From Paludibacteraceae bacterium (GTDB lineage Bacteria; Bacteroidota; Bacteroidia; Bacteroidales; Paludibacteraceae): a DNA stretch of 51,919 nucleotides. The stretch spans positions 1 to 51,919 of the forward strand of contig JAKSNQ010000003.1 of the NCBI GenBank assembly GCA_024399615.1, read 5' to 3'. Position 1 is the stretch's first letter. Each line of letters begins with the position of its first letter. Positions 35,726 through 43,835 of this stretch are shown one piece after another. The notes under the pieces were generated by a model. It was not told the origin of the DNA. It did no database searches and saw nothing but the letters and a program-made list of their open reading frames with translations. A program made the translations under genes and the position numbers.

Positions 35726-37252
35726 ATGAAAAAAGCATTTCTTATTTCGCTGATGGCTGCTTTCTGTGTGACCTTGTCTGCGCAGGAGGCGCAGGCGTGG
35801 CTGACTGCTCCCAACAGCAATAAACTAATGGAGGCGCAGCCTGCACAATCGCTGGCGACCGGTGCGGCTGCAACGCAATGTCTTATTGTGAATGCAGATA
35901 CCGAATACCAGACCGTGGATGGCTTCGGATGGATGATTAACGAGGGTGGCTGTATGTTGCTCAAAACACGTCTGCACACCACTCGACGTCAGGAAATCTT
36001 GCGTGAGATGTATGATGTCAACGAGGGATTGGGCGCACAAATCGTGCGAGTAGCCATCGGGGCTAGCGATGTGTCGGAATACGACTACACCTATTGCGAC
36101 ACTCCGGACGAGACCTTGGCATCTTTCTCGCTCGAAGGACCGGACCTCACCTATGTTATCCCTGTTCTGCAAGAGATAAAGGCCATCAATCCCGACGTGA
36201 AAATCATGGCGGTGCCATGGACTGCGCCTGTTTGGATGAAAGAGAACACGGCGGGTAAGAGTGGCTACATGGGTGGTACCTTGCGTACACAGTACTATGG
36301 ACTCTATGCCCAATATTTCGTTCGTTATCTGCAGGCAATGGAGGAGGCTGGATTGCCTGTTTGGGCAATCTCGCCACAAAACGAACCGCTCCATGGCGGC
36401 AACAATCCATCGATGACCTTCTCTGCACAAACCGAATACGATTTCATCAATCAATATCTGGGACCGGCTCTTCATGAGGCAGGTTTTGGACACGTTCGAA
36501 TTCTTTGTTATGACCACAACTGCGACAACAAGGCGTTCCCCGTCTATGTGGCGCAGAGTCCATATGTCAGCGGCTCGGCTTTCCACTTGTATGGAGGAGA
36601 CATCAGCGCGATGCAGTTTGTTTATGACCGTACGGGAAAAGACGTGTATTTCACCGAACAGTACACGGGGCAAAATGGTAATTTTGCAGGAGACTACGAG
36701 TGGCACATGACCAATGTGATGCTCGGTTCGATGCAGAACATGAGCCGTTGTGCTATCGAGTGGAATTTTGCTGCCGACAGTCAGGCCGATCCGCATACCG
36801 ATGGTGGTTGTTCCGATTGCAAAGGAGCCCTTACTATCGGCACTAATGCGGTGTCATCTCGCAATGTGAGCTACTATATCGTTGGCACTATGTCACGTGT
36901 TGTACGGACCGGCGCCAAGCGTATCGCCACAACTGGTGCTGCCGATTTCCGTTCGGCTGCTTTCCATAATCCTGATGGATCGCTGGGTGTTGTGGCATTC
37001 AATACCACCGGTAGCTCACGTCAACTTAGTGTACGTATCGGAGACCAATTGGTTACATATGCTGTTCCCGGCAAGGGCGCAATCTCGATACGCATTCCTG
37101 ATTTGTACACCCCTTTTGAGACAGCCCTGGAGCAGGTCTTACTACCAGCGTTGGATGACAACGAGATGATGTACAACATCATGGGACAACGTGTGGATGA
37201 CGGCTACCAGGGCATCATTATCCAAAATGGAAACAAGTATTTGAGGCCATAA
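35726..37252 (+). CDS. Second GH30 glycoside hydrolase of the locus, with C-terminal MGQRV-type tail
   Basis: 508 residues from the ATG at 35726; ATG at 35723 and GTG at 35711 are alternatives. Signal peptide ends TLSAQ with no lipobox, so periplasmic or secreted. GH30 motifs: VDGFGWMINEGG, acid/base Glu220 (SPQNEPL), nucleophile Glu311 (YFTEQY). The entry strand differs from the neighbour GH30 (W-M-I-N in place of A-A-I-T), suggesting a different product or linkage. The final 27 residues (starting MYNIMGQRV and ending NKYLRP) form a short module also common at the ends of Bacteroidales secreted proteins. Confidence 0.9.
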   Translation: MKKAFLISLMAAFCVTLSAQEAQAWLTAPNSNKLMEAQPAQSLATGAAATQCLIVNADTEYQTVDGFGWMINEGGCMLLKTRLHTTRRQEILREMYDVNEGLGAQIVRVAIGASDVSEYDYTYCDTPDETLASFSLEGPDLTYVIPVLQEIKAINPDVKIMAVPWTAPVWMKENTAGKSGYMGGTLRTQYYGLYAQYFVRYLQAMEEAGLPVWAISPQNEPLHGGNNPSMTFSAQTEYDFINQYLGPALHEAGFGHVRILCYDHNCDNKAFPVYVAQSPYVSGSAFHLYGGDISAMQFVYDRTGKDVYFTEQYTGQNGNFAGDYEWHMTNVMLGSMQNMSRCAIEWNFAADSQADPHTDGGCSDCKGALTIGTNAVSSRNVSYYIVGTMSRVVRTGAKRIATTGAADFRSAAFHNPDGSLGVVAFNTTGSSRQLSVRIGDQLVTYAVPGKGAISIRIPDLYTPFETALEQVLLPALDDNEMMYNIMGQRVDDGYQGIIIQNGNKYLRP

Positions 37253-37263
37253 ATGGCTCAACT

Positions 37264-37310
37264 GACCGGATACAATCGTTTTTTTGCGCGTCCGGTCCTA
37301 CTTTTTCTCC
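37264..37310 (+). terminator. Probable terminator after second GH30
   Basis: GACCGGA (37264-37270) pairs with TCCGGTC (37291-37297), 20-nt loop rich in T, then CTACTTTTTCTCC. Moderate; it separates the susC operon from a gene with its own promoter. Confidence 0.45.
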
Positions 37311-37316
37311 GGAATG

Positions 37317-37348
37317 TTTGCAAATCTCGCAAAAAAGCAGTACCTTTG
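37317..37348 (+). promoter_or_regulatory. Internal promoter of the three-repeat binding protein and GH3
   Basis: TTTG (37317-37320), 20-bp spacer, TACCTTTG (37341-37348): full consensus match, 84 nt before the start codon. Strong boxes suggest constitutive or high expression in contrast to the weak susC -33 box. Confidence 0.85.
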
Positions 37349-37432
37349 CGGACGCATCAGTTGATGCATGGCGTTCGTAAAAGATAGAAACTAATTATTA
37401 AATTTTTATATTAACCAATTAAACAAATCATT

Positions 37433-38641
37433 ATGAAGAAGATTTTCTCTCTTTTCGTAGCTTTGATGGCTGTATTGGCTATCAACGCAACTGACTACTA
37501 CATCGTAGGTAGCGGTTCACAAGGTTGGAGCCAGAACAAGGCTGAGAACAAGTTCGTTGCCAATGCCAGCGGTGTTCTCACCGTAACGGTTGACCAACTT
37601 TATGGTGACGTTAAGGTTACCGAGGATGGCAACTGGCACCCACAGTGGGGCAAAACCGGTGACGCTAATCTCGTTCTCGGTACCCCTTATACCCTTACCA
37701 AGTGCGACGACTCTCAGGGCGAGGCAGACGCTGTTAACCTGCCTGTAGAACTTCCTGAAGGCATGCGTTACAAGAACGCTGTCCTCACGTTGGACGTAAC
37801 GAATCCTAATGCTATTGTGCTCACACTCGTTAGCGCTGAGCTCTATGACCCATCTGCTGCTCCTACCGTTTACTGCCTCGTTGGTGGTTGCACCAACAAC
37901 TGGGATCCTGCTTCTGCTGTCGAGTTTGCTGAGGTAAATGGCGTGCTTACCGCTAATGTACCTGACCTCAATGGTACTTTCAAGATCATCAAGAACCACG
38001 AGTGGGGATGGGAGTTAGCAGCTCCTGCCGGAACCAAGATTGATGGCAACAACCCATTTACTTTGTCTGTTGGTGGTGAAAATATTGGTTTCGCAAATCC
38101 ATTTGCAGGTTATCTCAACGCTGTTCTTACCCTTGATATGAGCAATGCTGAGGCTCCTGTTCTTACCCTCGTAGGCGGCACCTTCAACGTATTCCAGGCA
38201 GACTGGTTCATTCCTGGTGGCAAACTGGGTTGGGAGTGCAAAGATGCACAAAAGATGACCAAGCTGGACGACACCCATTACGAGTACCTTGCTGCTGAGT
38301 TCAATGGCAACTTCAAGGCTGTGTATGGTAGCAACTGGGAGGTAGAATTTGGTGGCCCTAAGGGCGGCGAAACCCTGAACTGGACGGTCAATACTCCTAT
38401 CGCTCTTAGCACCCCTGCTGCAGACGTAATTGCTGCTGATGAAACTGTTTACACCGACGTTACCATCACACTCACAGTTAACTACGAGACCGCTGAGGTT
38501 TCTATCCTCCTCGCTACCGGAGGTACGGCTGTTGAGAACGTTGCTGTTGAGGGCAATGCTGCTAAGCGCCTTGTTAACGGTCAGATCGTTATCGAGAAGG
38601 ACGGCGTTCGCTACAACGTACTTGGTGCTGTTGTTAAATAA
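37433..38641 (+). CDS. Secreted three-repeat beta protein, probable glycan-binding (SusE/F-like)
   Basis: 402 residues; type I signal peptide (LAINAT), no lipobox. Three similar units of about 115 residues: starts DYYIVGSGSQGW (about 22), TVYCLVGGCTNNW (about 144) and DWFIPGGKLGWEC (about 260), each ending in an AVLTLDV- or ITLTVNY-type strand. Each start resembles the W-containing strand of SusE/SusF starch-binding repeats (YxVGxxNNW). The last 27 residues (RLVNGQIVIEKDGVRYNVLG) form a C-terminal module frequent in Bacteroidales. No catalytic motif. It has its own strong promoter and precedes GH3 by 125 bp. Binding function is inferred. Confidence 0.78.
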   Translation: MKKIFSLFVALMAVLAINATDYYIVGSGSQGWSQNKAENKFVANASGVLTVTVDQLYGDVKVTEDGNWHPQWGKTGDANLVLGTPYTLTKCDDSQGEADAVNLPVELPEGMRYKNAVLTLDVTNPNAIVLTLVSAELYDPSAAPTVYCLVGGCTNNWDPASAVEFAEVNGVLTANVPDLNGTFKIIKNHEWGWELAAPAGTKIDGNNPFTLSVGGENIGFANPFAGYLNAVLTLDMSNAEAPVLTLVGGTFNVFQADWFIPGGKLGWECKDAQKMTKLDDTHYEYLAAEFNGNFKAVYGSNWEVEFGGPKGGETLNWTVNTPIALSTPAADVIAADETVYTDVTITLTVNYETAEVSILLATGGTAVENVAVEGNAAKRLVNGQIVIEKDGVRYNVLGAVVK

Positions 38642-38662
38642 TTGCGGCAACCATGATATTTG

Positions 38663-38735
38663 GCTATGAGGGGCTGATTACCCTTCATAGCTTCTATGGA
38701 GAAAAACTCCACATTAAACCACAAAACTCCACATT
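38663..38735 (+). other. Hairpin and 13-bp direct repeat between binding protein and GH3
   Basis: GCTATGAGGGG (38663-38673) pairs with CCCTTCATAGC (38681-38691) over 11 bp with one G-U pair. It is followed by AAAACTCCACATT twice (38703-38715, 38723-38735). No T-run follows, so the hairpin more likely protects the upstream mRNA end or tunes GH3 expression than terminates. Confidence 0.5.
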
Positions 38736-38766
38736 CTCTCATAACCAATTATAAAACACACATATC

Positions 38767-41007
38767 ATGAAGAAAATTCTTTTGAGTTTGGCAACGGCGA
38801 TGTTGCTGGTTCCTACAGCTTTCTCGCAGGTGTATCTGGATGCGAAGGCACCGATTGAGGAGCGCGTTGAGGACGCTTTGGAGCGCTTGACCCTCGAGGA
38901 GAAATTGGGTCTGATTCATGCGCAGTCTAAATTCTCATCTGCTGGCGTGCCTCGTCTGGGTATTCCTACCGTTTGGTGTACCGATGGCCCTCACGGCATT
39001 CGCGCTGAGGTGCTTTGGGACGAGTGGAACACGGCTGGATGGACGAATGATTCTGTTACAGCCTTTCCTGCTCTTACTTGTTTGGCTGCTACTTTTAACC
39101 CCAACATGTCGCTCCTCTATGGTCGTGCCATAGGCGAAGAAGCACTCTATCGTGGCAAGCAGGTGCTGCTCGGACCTGGCGTTAATATCTATCGTACACC
39201 TCTCAACGGACGTAATTTCGAGTATATGGGTGAGGATCCATGCCTCAGCGCAACCATGGTCGTACCTTATATCAAGGGCGTACAGGCGCAAGGCGTGGCT
39301 GCATGCGTGAAGCACTTCGCGCTCAACAATCAGGAGGATGGTCGTCATACGACCAATGTGCACGTTTCTGATCGTGCTCTCTACGAAATCTATCTGCCTG
39401 CTTTCAAGGCGGCTGTTCAGCAAGGTGGAGCGTGGTCAATCATGGGATCCTACAATCGCTATCGCGACCAGTACGCTTGCCATAACCAATACCTCCTTCA
39501 GGATATCCTGCGCAAGGAGTGGCATTTTGACGGCGCTGTAATCTCTGATTGGGGTGGATGCTGCAATACCGATCAGGCTATCCACAATGGACTCGACATG
39601 GAGTTCGGCAGCTGGACCAATGGTTTGACCGAAGGAAAGAGTAACGCATATGCCAACTACTACTTGGCAGACCCATACCGTGACCTCATTCTGGCCGGTA
39701 AGGTGGGTACCGAAGAACTGGATCAGAAAGTACGCAACGTACTTCGTCTTATCTTCCGTACCTCGATGAATGGCTACGTCAAGTATGGCGCACTCTGCAA
39801 CGAGGAGCACCAATCTGTTGCTCGCCGTATTGCTGGTGAGGGTATCGTATTGCTGCAAAACAATGGTGGCTTATTGCCTATTAAGAAAGAGGTGAAGAAG
39901 ATTCTCGTTGTAGGTGAAAATGCTATCAAACCTTTGACTGTGGGTGGTGGTTCGTCTTCTCTCAAGGTAAAATACGAGATTTCTCCATTGGCTGGTATAT
40001 GCGAGCGCGCAGGTAAAGACTTTGATGTCAAGTACGTGCGTGGTTATGTTGGTACCGGTGCCACTGTTCAAGATGGCATGGTTTCAGGTGCCGAGATGGA
40101 GGATAAGCGTCCTGTGGCTGAAGTTCAAGCTGAGGCTGTTGCGGCAGCGCGTGAGGCGGACCTCGTTATCTTCATCGGCGGTTTGAATAAAGAAGGTCAT
40201 CAGGATTGCGAAGGCGTAGATCGTCTTCAGTATGAATTGCCTTATGGTCAGGATGAGATTATTGCCAAACTGGCGGCTGTCAATCCTAATATCGTCTTCG
40301 TCAATATCAGCGGTAATGCCGTGGCGATGCCTTGGTTGCAGCAGGTGCCTGCTGTCCTTCAGGGTTGGTTCAATGGCTCTGAGGCCGGTCATGCTTTGGC
40401 GGATGTGCTCTTTGGAGACGTGAACCCTTCCGGCAAATTGCCATTCACTATCATGCCTGCTCTTACCGATTATCCTGCACACCAAATGGGCGCAGAGGTA
40501 TATCCGGGTGTTTCAAATGAGCATTACCCTATTTTGATGGAGGAGTACTACAAAGAGGACCTTTTCGTAGGCTATCGCTATGCCGATCTCTCGCCAAAAG
40601 CACGTAAGGCGCTCACCGGCGTGGCATGCAAGTCACAGCCTCTCTTCGCTTTTGGTCATGGCTTGAGCTATACCACCTTCGCTTATAGCGATGTGAAACT
40701 GGAAGGACGTTTCCTCACCGTAACTATTACCAACACGGGCGACCGTGCCGGCAAGGAAGCCGTGCAGCTCTATGTCGCTCCTCAAAAACCAAAGGTGGCA
40801 CGTCCTGTCAAGGAACTGAAGGCGTTCAAGAAGATTGCGCTGGAGCCGGGAGAAAGCCGAACCGTGAAGTTCGAAATCAAGGATGAGATGCTGCAGTATT
40901 TCGATGATCAGAAGCACGAGTGGACTCTCGATGCTGGCAAGTACCAATTGTTGGTAGCTTCATCTTCTGCCGACATCCGTGGTAAAGCTATGTACGAAGT
41001 GAAATAA
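38767..41007 (+). CDS. GH3 beta-glucosidase
   Basis: 746 residues with a signal peptide (PTAFSQ) and no lipobox: a periplasmic glycoside hydrolase family 3 enzyme. N-terminal barrel with TDGPHGIRAE near 75 and KHFALNNQE near 181, nucleophile Asp261 (AVISDWGG), second alpha/beta domain (IVLLQNNGGLLPI) and the C-terminal fibronectin III-like domain (GHGLSYTTFAYSDVKL to VASSS). GH3 beta-glucosidases release glucose from the oligosaccharides that GH30 endo-enzymes produce and SusC imports. This completes the locus. A strong terminator follows. Confidence 0.95.
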   Translation: MKKILLSLATAMLLVPTAFSQVYLDAKAPIEERVEDALERLTLEEKLGLIHAQSKFSSAGVPRLGIPTVWCTDGPHGIRAEVLWDEWNTAGWTNDSVTAFPALTCLAATFNPNMSLLYGRAIGEEALYRGKQVLLGPGVNIYRTPLNGRNFEYMGEDPCLSATMVVPYIKGVQAQGVAACVKHFALNNQEDGRHTTNVHVSDRALYEIYLPAFKAAVQQGGAWSIMGSYNRYRDQYACHNQYLLQDILRKEWHFDGAVISDWGGCCNTDQAIHNGLDMEFGSWTNGLTEGKSNAYANYYLADPYRDLILAGKVGTEELDQKVRNVLRLIFRTSMNGYVKYGALCNEEHQSVARRIAGEGIVLLQNNGGLLPIKKEVKKILVVGENAIKPLTVGGGSSSLKVKYEISPLAGICERAGKDFDVKYVRGYVGTGATVQDGMVSGAEMEDKRPVAEVQAEAVAAAREADLVIFIGGLNKEGHQDCEGVDRLQYELPYGQDEIIAKLAAVNPNIVFVNISGNAVAMPWLQQVPAVLQGWFNGSEAGHALADVLFGDVNPSGKLPFTIMPALTDYPAHQMGAEVYPGVSNEHYPILMEEYYKEDLFVGYRYADLSPKARKALTGVACKSQPLFAFGHGLSYTTFAYSDVKLEGRFLTVTITNTGDRAGKEAVQLYVAPQKPKVARPVKELKAFKKIALEPGESRTVKFEIKDEMLQYFDDQKHEWTLDAGKYQLLVASSSADIRGKAMYEVK

Positions 41008-41020
41008 GATCACCTTTCTT

Positions 41021-41061
41021 ACCAAAAAGTGGCAGGTCCTCTGGGACTTGCCACTTTTGGT
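41021..41061. terminator. Bidirectional terminator after GH3
   Basis: ACCAAAAAGTGGCAGGTCC (41021-41039) pairs with GGACTTGCCACTTTTGGT (41044-41061) over about 18 bp with a T tract in the stem. It lies between the convergent GH3 and leucine-rich-repeat genes. Confidence 0.8.
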
Positions 41062-41127
41062 TTGCGCTAATAGTACTTGTGCGCTGTTTTAGATTTTCAG
41101 CATGCGCGTATAGGCGCCATTCACGTT

Positions 41128-41703
41128 TTAGTTTTTTGGCAGCTCACCTCTCCCCTGTTTAGATGAAACGATTTTGGGGCAATCTTCGAACGCGTTTTCT
41201 TCGATTACTTTTACCGAGTCGGGGATGATGATCGAGGTAAGACCTGTGCAACCGCAGAATGCGTACGAACCGATTTCTTTTACCGAGTCCGGAATGACAA
41301 CTGAAGTGAGGCCGGTGCAGCCGCCAAAAGCGCTCAAGCTGATTTTCTTAACTGAATTGGGAATGTCGATGGAGGTAAGGCCGGTGCAACCGACAAACGT
41401 TCCGTTCAGTTCTGTTATTGACTTTGAGATGACAACGGAAGTAAGACCCGTGCAACTCTCAAACGCGTACGAGCCAATCTCTGTTACCGAGTCCGGAATG
41501 ATGATAGATGTGATGCCGATGCAATCGCAGAAAGCATAAGCTCCAATTTTTTTTACGGAATCGGGAATAACAACAGAAGTAATGTCTTTGCAACCGTCAA
41601 AGGCAAAAATTTGGATTTCTGTTACCGAGTCGGGGATGACGATATTGCCACTCACCTCGGTTGCTTTCCTTAATACTTTTCCATCTTCTGAATATTCAAT
41701 CAT
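41128..41703 (-). CDS. BspA-type leucine-rich-repeat protein without signal peptide
   Basis: 191 residues, almost all made of six to seven tandem 23-residue repeats of the form IPDSVKEIGSYAFxGCTGLTSVV. One repeat (SITELNGTFVGCTG) is one residue short. This is the BspA/TpLRR class, which in Bacteroidales is usually secreted and adhesive. Here there is no signal peptide or C-terminal sorting module: the protein begins MIEYSEDGKVLRKATEVSG and ends in a basic tail. It may be cytoplasmic, a toxin-like or decoy scaffold, or a fragment of a longer gene. It lies 27 bp after a glycosyltransferase gene on the same strand. Confidence 0.8.
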   Translation of the reverse strand: MIEYSEDGKVLRKATEVSGNIVIPDSVTEIQIFAFDGCKDITSVVIPDSVKKIGAYAFCDCIGITSIIIPDSVTEIGSYAFESCTGLTSVVISKSITELNGTFVGCTGLTSIDIPNSVKKISLSAFGGCTGLTSVVIPDSVKEIGSYAFCGCTGLTSIIIPDSVKVIEENAFEDCPKIVSSKQGRGELPKN

Positions 41704-41730
41704 GGTTTGAGATGTTTTCTTGATGTAAAA

Positions 41731-42879
41731 CTAATGCTTTTCGTTGAGCAGGCGCTCGTATTGTTTGATTACGCGGCAAACGGAAAATTCTTTCTCAATC
41801 TTTTTTCTTCCTGCTTCGCCCATTTTCTTGCGGGCCTCGGGCGACATGAGCAGCACTTTCTCCATCGTAAAAACGAGCGATGGCACGTCTTTTGGATGGC
41901 ATAGCCATCCTGTGATGCCGTCATCTACTACATCTCGGCAACCGATGGTGTTGGTGGTGACGACCGGCAGGCCCATCGCGCTACCCTCCAGCAGCGTGAA
42001 CGATATCCCTTCACGATAAGATGGCAACACAACGCAGTCTGCCGTCTGCAGGAACGGAATGACGTCGTTGGTGACGCCCAGGTACTGAACGTTACCATCC
42101 TCCAGCCACTCTTGCATCTGATCTTCGGTTATTGCGGCGGGATTAGCCACACCCATCGGACCTAACAGGCAGAACTGGGCATTGGGGTATTTGGCGCGCA
42201 GAATATGTGCCGCTTCCACAAACTCCTTTACACCCTTGTCATAGAGCATTCGAGCCGAAAGCAGAAAACGGATATTACTCTGATGGTAGTCGTCCACAGG
42301 GGCATCTTGTGCATCCGAATAGAGATGTTTCTTGCCCTTGAAGCGAGTCAAGTCCAGGCCCTCACCTCCTTGCAGCACGTATGCCTGTTCCGGATGTATG
42401 AGCCCCGTACGCAGGAACTCCTCCTTATCATCGTTGTTCAGAAACCAAACCTGAGGTGTATGGCGAAAAGCGAACTTATAGAGGTAGTGCGCTGCCTTGG
42501 CTACGAGGTTTTTTTTCATGAATGTGTATCCGAGGCCCGTTGTGATGGGCACATATGGCACGCTTAGACTCTGTGCTGCCAGAGAGCCATAGATATTGGG
42601 TTTGATGGTATAAAAAAAGCAGTAGTTCGGCTTTACCTGCTTGATGATGCGGCGATAAGCTAGGAAAAGACGTAGCTCCGAGAAAGGATTGGCTCCTTTC
42701 GCTTCCAGCGACAGGTTCACAATCTGACAGCCTAATTTCTGCAACTTAGGGCTGAAGTTCATGTCGTATGGCGATACCACCACTACGCGGTCGCCTTGCA
42801 TGATGAAATGTTTGAGCAGGCTGGCTCGGAAATTATACATACCCCAAGCGGTATTGCCTGAAAATAAAAGAGTTCTCAC
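41731..42879 (-). CDS. Family 4-type glycosyltransferase
   Basis: 382 residues with the GT-B fold pattern of GT4: N-terminal FSGNTAWGMYNFRASLLKH, donor-binding half with LLSARMLYDKGVKEFVEAA near 210 and the E-x7-E-type motif in REGISFTLLEGSAMG near 300. Transfers a sugar from a nucleotide donor onto a growing lipid-linked glycan in the cytoplasm. It resembles N-acetylgalactosaminyl/galactosyl transferases of surface polysaccharide clusters, but donor and acceptor are not determinable. Last glycosyltransferase of the minus-strand series. Confidence 0.9.
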   Translation of the reverse strand: MRTLLFSGNTAWGMYNFRASLLKHFIMQGDRVVVVSPYDMNFSPKLQKLGCQIVNLSLEAKGANPFSELRLFLAYRRIIKQVKPNYCFFYTIKPNIYGSLAAQSLSVPYVPITTGLGYTFMKKNLVAKAAHYLYKFAFRHTPQVWFLNNDDKEEFLRTGLIHPEQAYVLQGGEGLDLTRFKGKKHLYSDAQDAPVDDYHQSNIRFLLSARMLYDKGVKEFVEAAHILRAKYPNAQFCLLGPMGVANPAAITEDQMQEWLEDGNVQYLGVTNDVIPFLQTADCVVLPSYREGISFTLLEGSAMGLPVVTTNTIGCRDVVDDGITGWLCHPKDVPSLVFTMEKVLLMSPEARKKMGEAGRKKIEKEFSVCRVIKQYERLLNEKH

Positions 42880-42972
42880 TTATTAATGGTCTATTTGACG
42901 AATTGTTATTTGACAAAGATGCAAACTGCCTGTTGCATTTATGCAGTATCAGTTACATCCATTTTGACTGCA

Positions 42973-43695
42973 TCACCATTGATCAAACTTGATTCCAACG
43001 AGTCGCTTGATGCGGTTCTTCAGTCGGGTTCCACCTATGCGAAGCAGCAGTTTTCGGCCGTACTTGCGCCAGGGAGATTGCCAGGACGAGTTGTAGTGAT
43101 GGATGGTGTAAGTGTCTTCGGTAATGCGCAGCACGCCGTCTGCAACTGATAGTGGGCAAAAATAGCGGGCTGGATAGATGGTGACACCTCCCACCTGTTG
43201 TATTTGATCTTTCTCGACCAATCCATGCCGCTTCAGGATGCCTGTTACGCGAATGACTACCGTCGTCAGATCCTGTCGACCATCCACCAGAAAATGTGAG
43301 TGTTCGTAGTCGTCCAGTATCTCGCGATAGAGAGGATGTTGTGGTGGGGCAGCAATCCCTAATCCTGTGGCCACAAAACCCGGCGACTCGAAACCCATAT
43401 ATGCACCATTTTCTATGATCGGTTCCAGCGACCGAAGCATCTCCACGTCTGTGTCCAGATAGATGCCGCCATGCTGATAGAGTATATCAAAGCGCGCATA
43501 GTCACTTACAAACGCATATTTTTTTGCCTCGTACGCCTCGCGGACATAGGGTATCTTATCTACTGGATAGTTGCTCTCGTCCCATTGTACGACTTTGTAA
43601 TCGGGCATGTGTTTTCGCCAAGTGTCGATGCATCGTTGTGCATCGGTCGGCAAAGGTTTGCCTCCAAACCAACAGTAATGTATTTGCTTGATCAC
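42973..43695 (-). CDS. GT32-type glycosyltransferase
   Basis: 240 residues starting with GTG. The N-terminus KQIHYCWFGG is the hallmark of this family, and the metal-binding DxD lies in the GGIYLDTDVEM stretch near residue 80. Members add hexoses, often galactose or mannose, during capsule or lipopolysaccharide synthesis. A stretch of about 92 bp with no gene separates it from the next glycosyltransferase, and its leader carries the recurring hairpin/heptamer element. Confidence 0.9.
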   Translation of the reverse strand: MIKQIHYCWFGGKPLPTDAQRCIDTWRKHMPDYKVVQWDESNYPVDKIPYVREAYEAKKYAFVSDYARFDILYQHGGIYLDTDVEMLRSLEPIIENGAYMGFESPGFVATGLGIAAPPQHPLYREILDDYEHSHFLVDGRQDLTTVVIRVTGILKRHGLVEKDQIQQVGGVTIYPARYFCPLSVADGVLRITEDTYTIHHYNSSWQSPWRKYGRKLLLRIGGTRLKNRIKRLVGIKFDQW

Positions 43696-43718
43696 GATGA
43701 TATATTTTCGTTTTCATT

Positions 43719-43835
43719 CCCCCTTCGGCCGGGGCGTTAATAGTCAAATTGTCAATAGTCAAATTGTCAAATTACCTCCCCCTCGGGTGTTAATTGGTAA
43801 GGGGCTCCGCCCCGTATGTTAATTGTTATTTGTCA
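43719..43835 (-). repeat. Hairpin plus heptamer element, copy A
   Basis: Between the GT4 gene ending at 43826 and the GT32 gene. CCCC/GGGG hairpin at about 43719-43734, then repeated TAGTCAAAT/TTGTCAAAT heptamers (43740-43775), then a second hairpin GGGGCTCCGCCCC (43801-43813) and TGTTAATTG. Same parts as copies B-D. Confidence 0.6.

Noticed and set aside
35825..36796. A 323-codon open frame on the minus strand opposite the second GH30 gene
   Set aside because: Same reason: an antisense shadow of GH30 coding sequence, cysteine/histidine rich and without a recognisable fold.
41128..41703. Possible CRISPR array because of regular repeats of about 69 bp
   Set aside because: The repeats are in-frame coding units of a leucine-rich-repeat protein with no unique spacers.
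43740..43775. CRISPR or tandem-array origin for the heptamer repeats
   Set aside because: Units are only 7-10 bp with no spacers and occur in several intergenic gaps; no cas genes are present.
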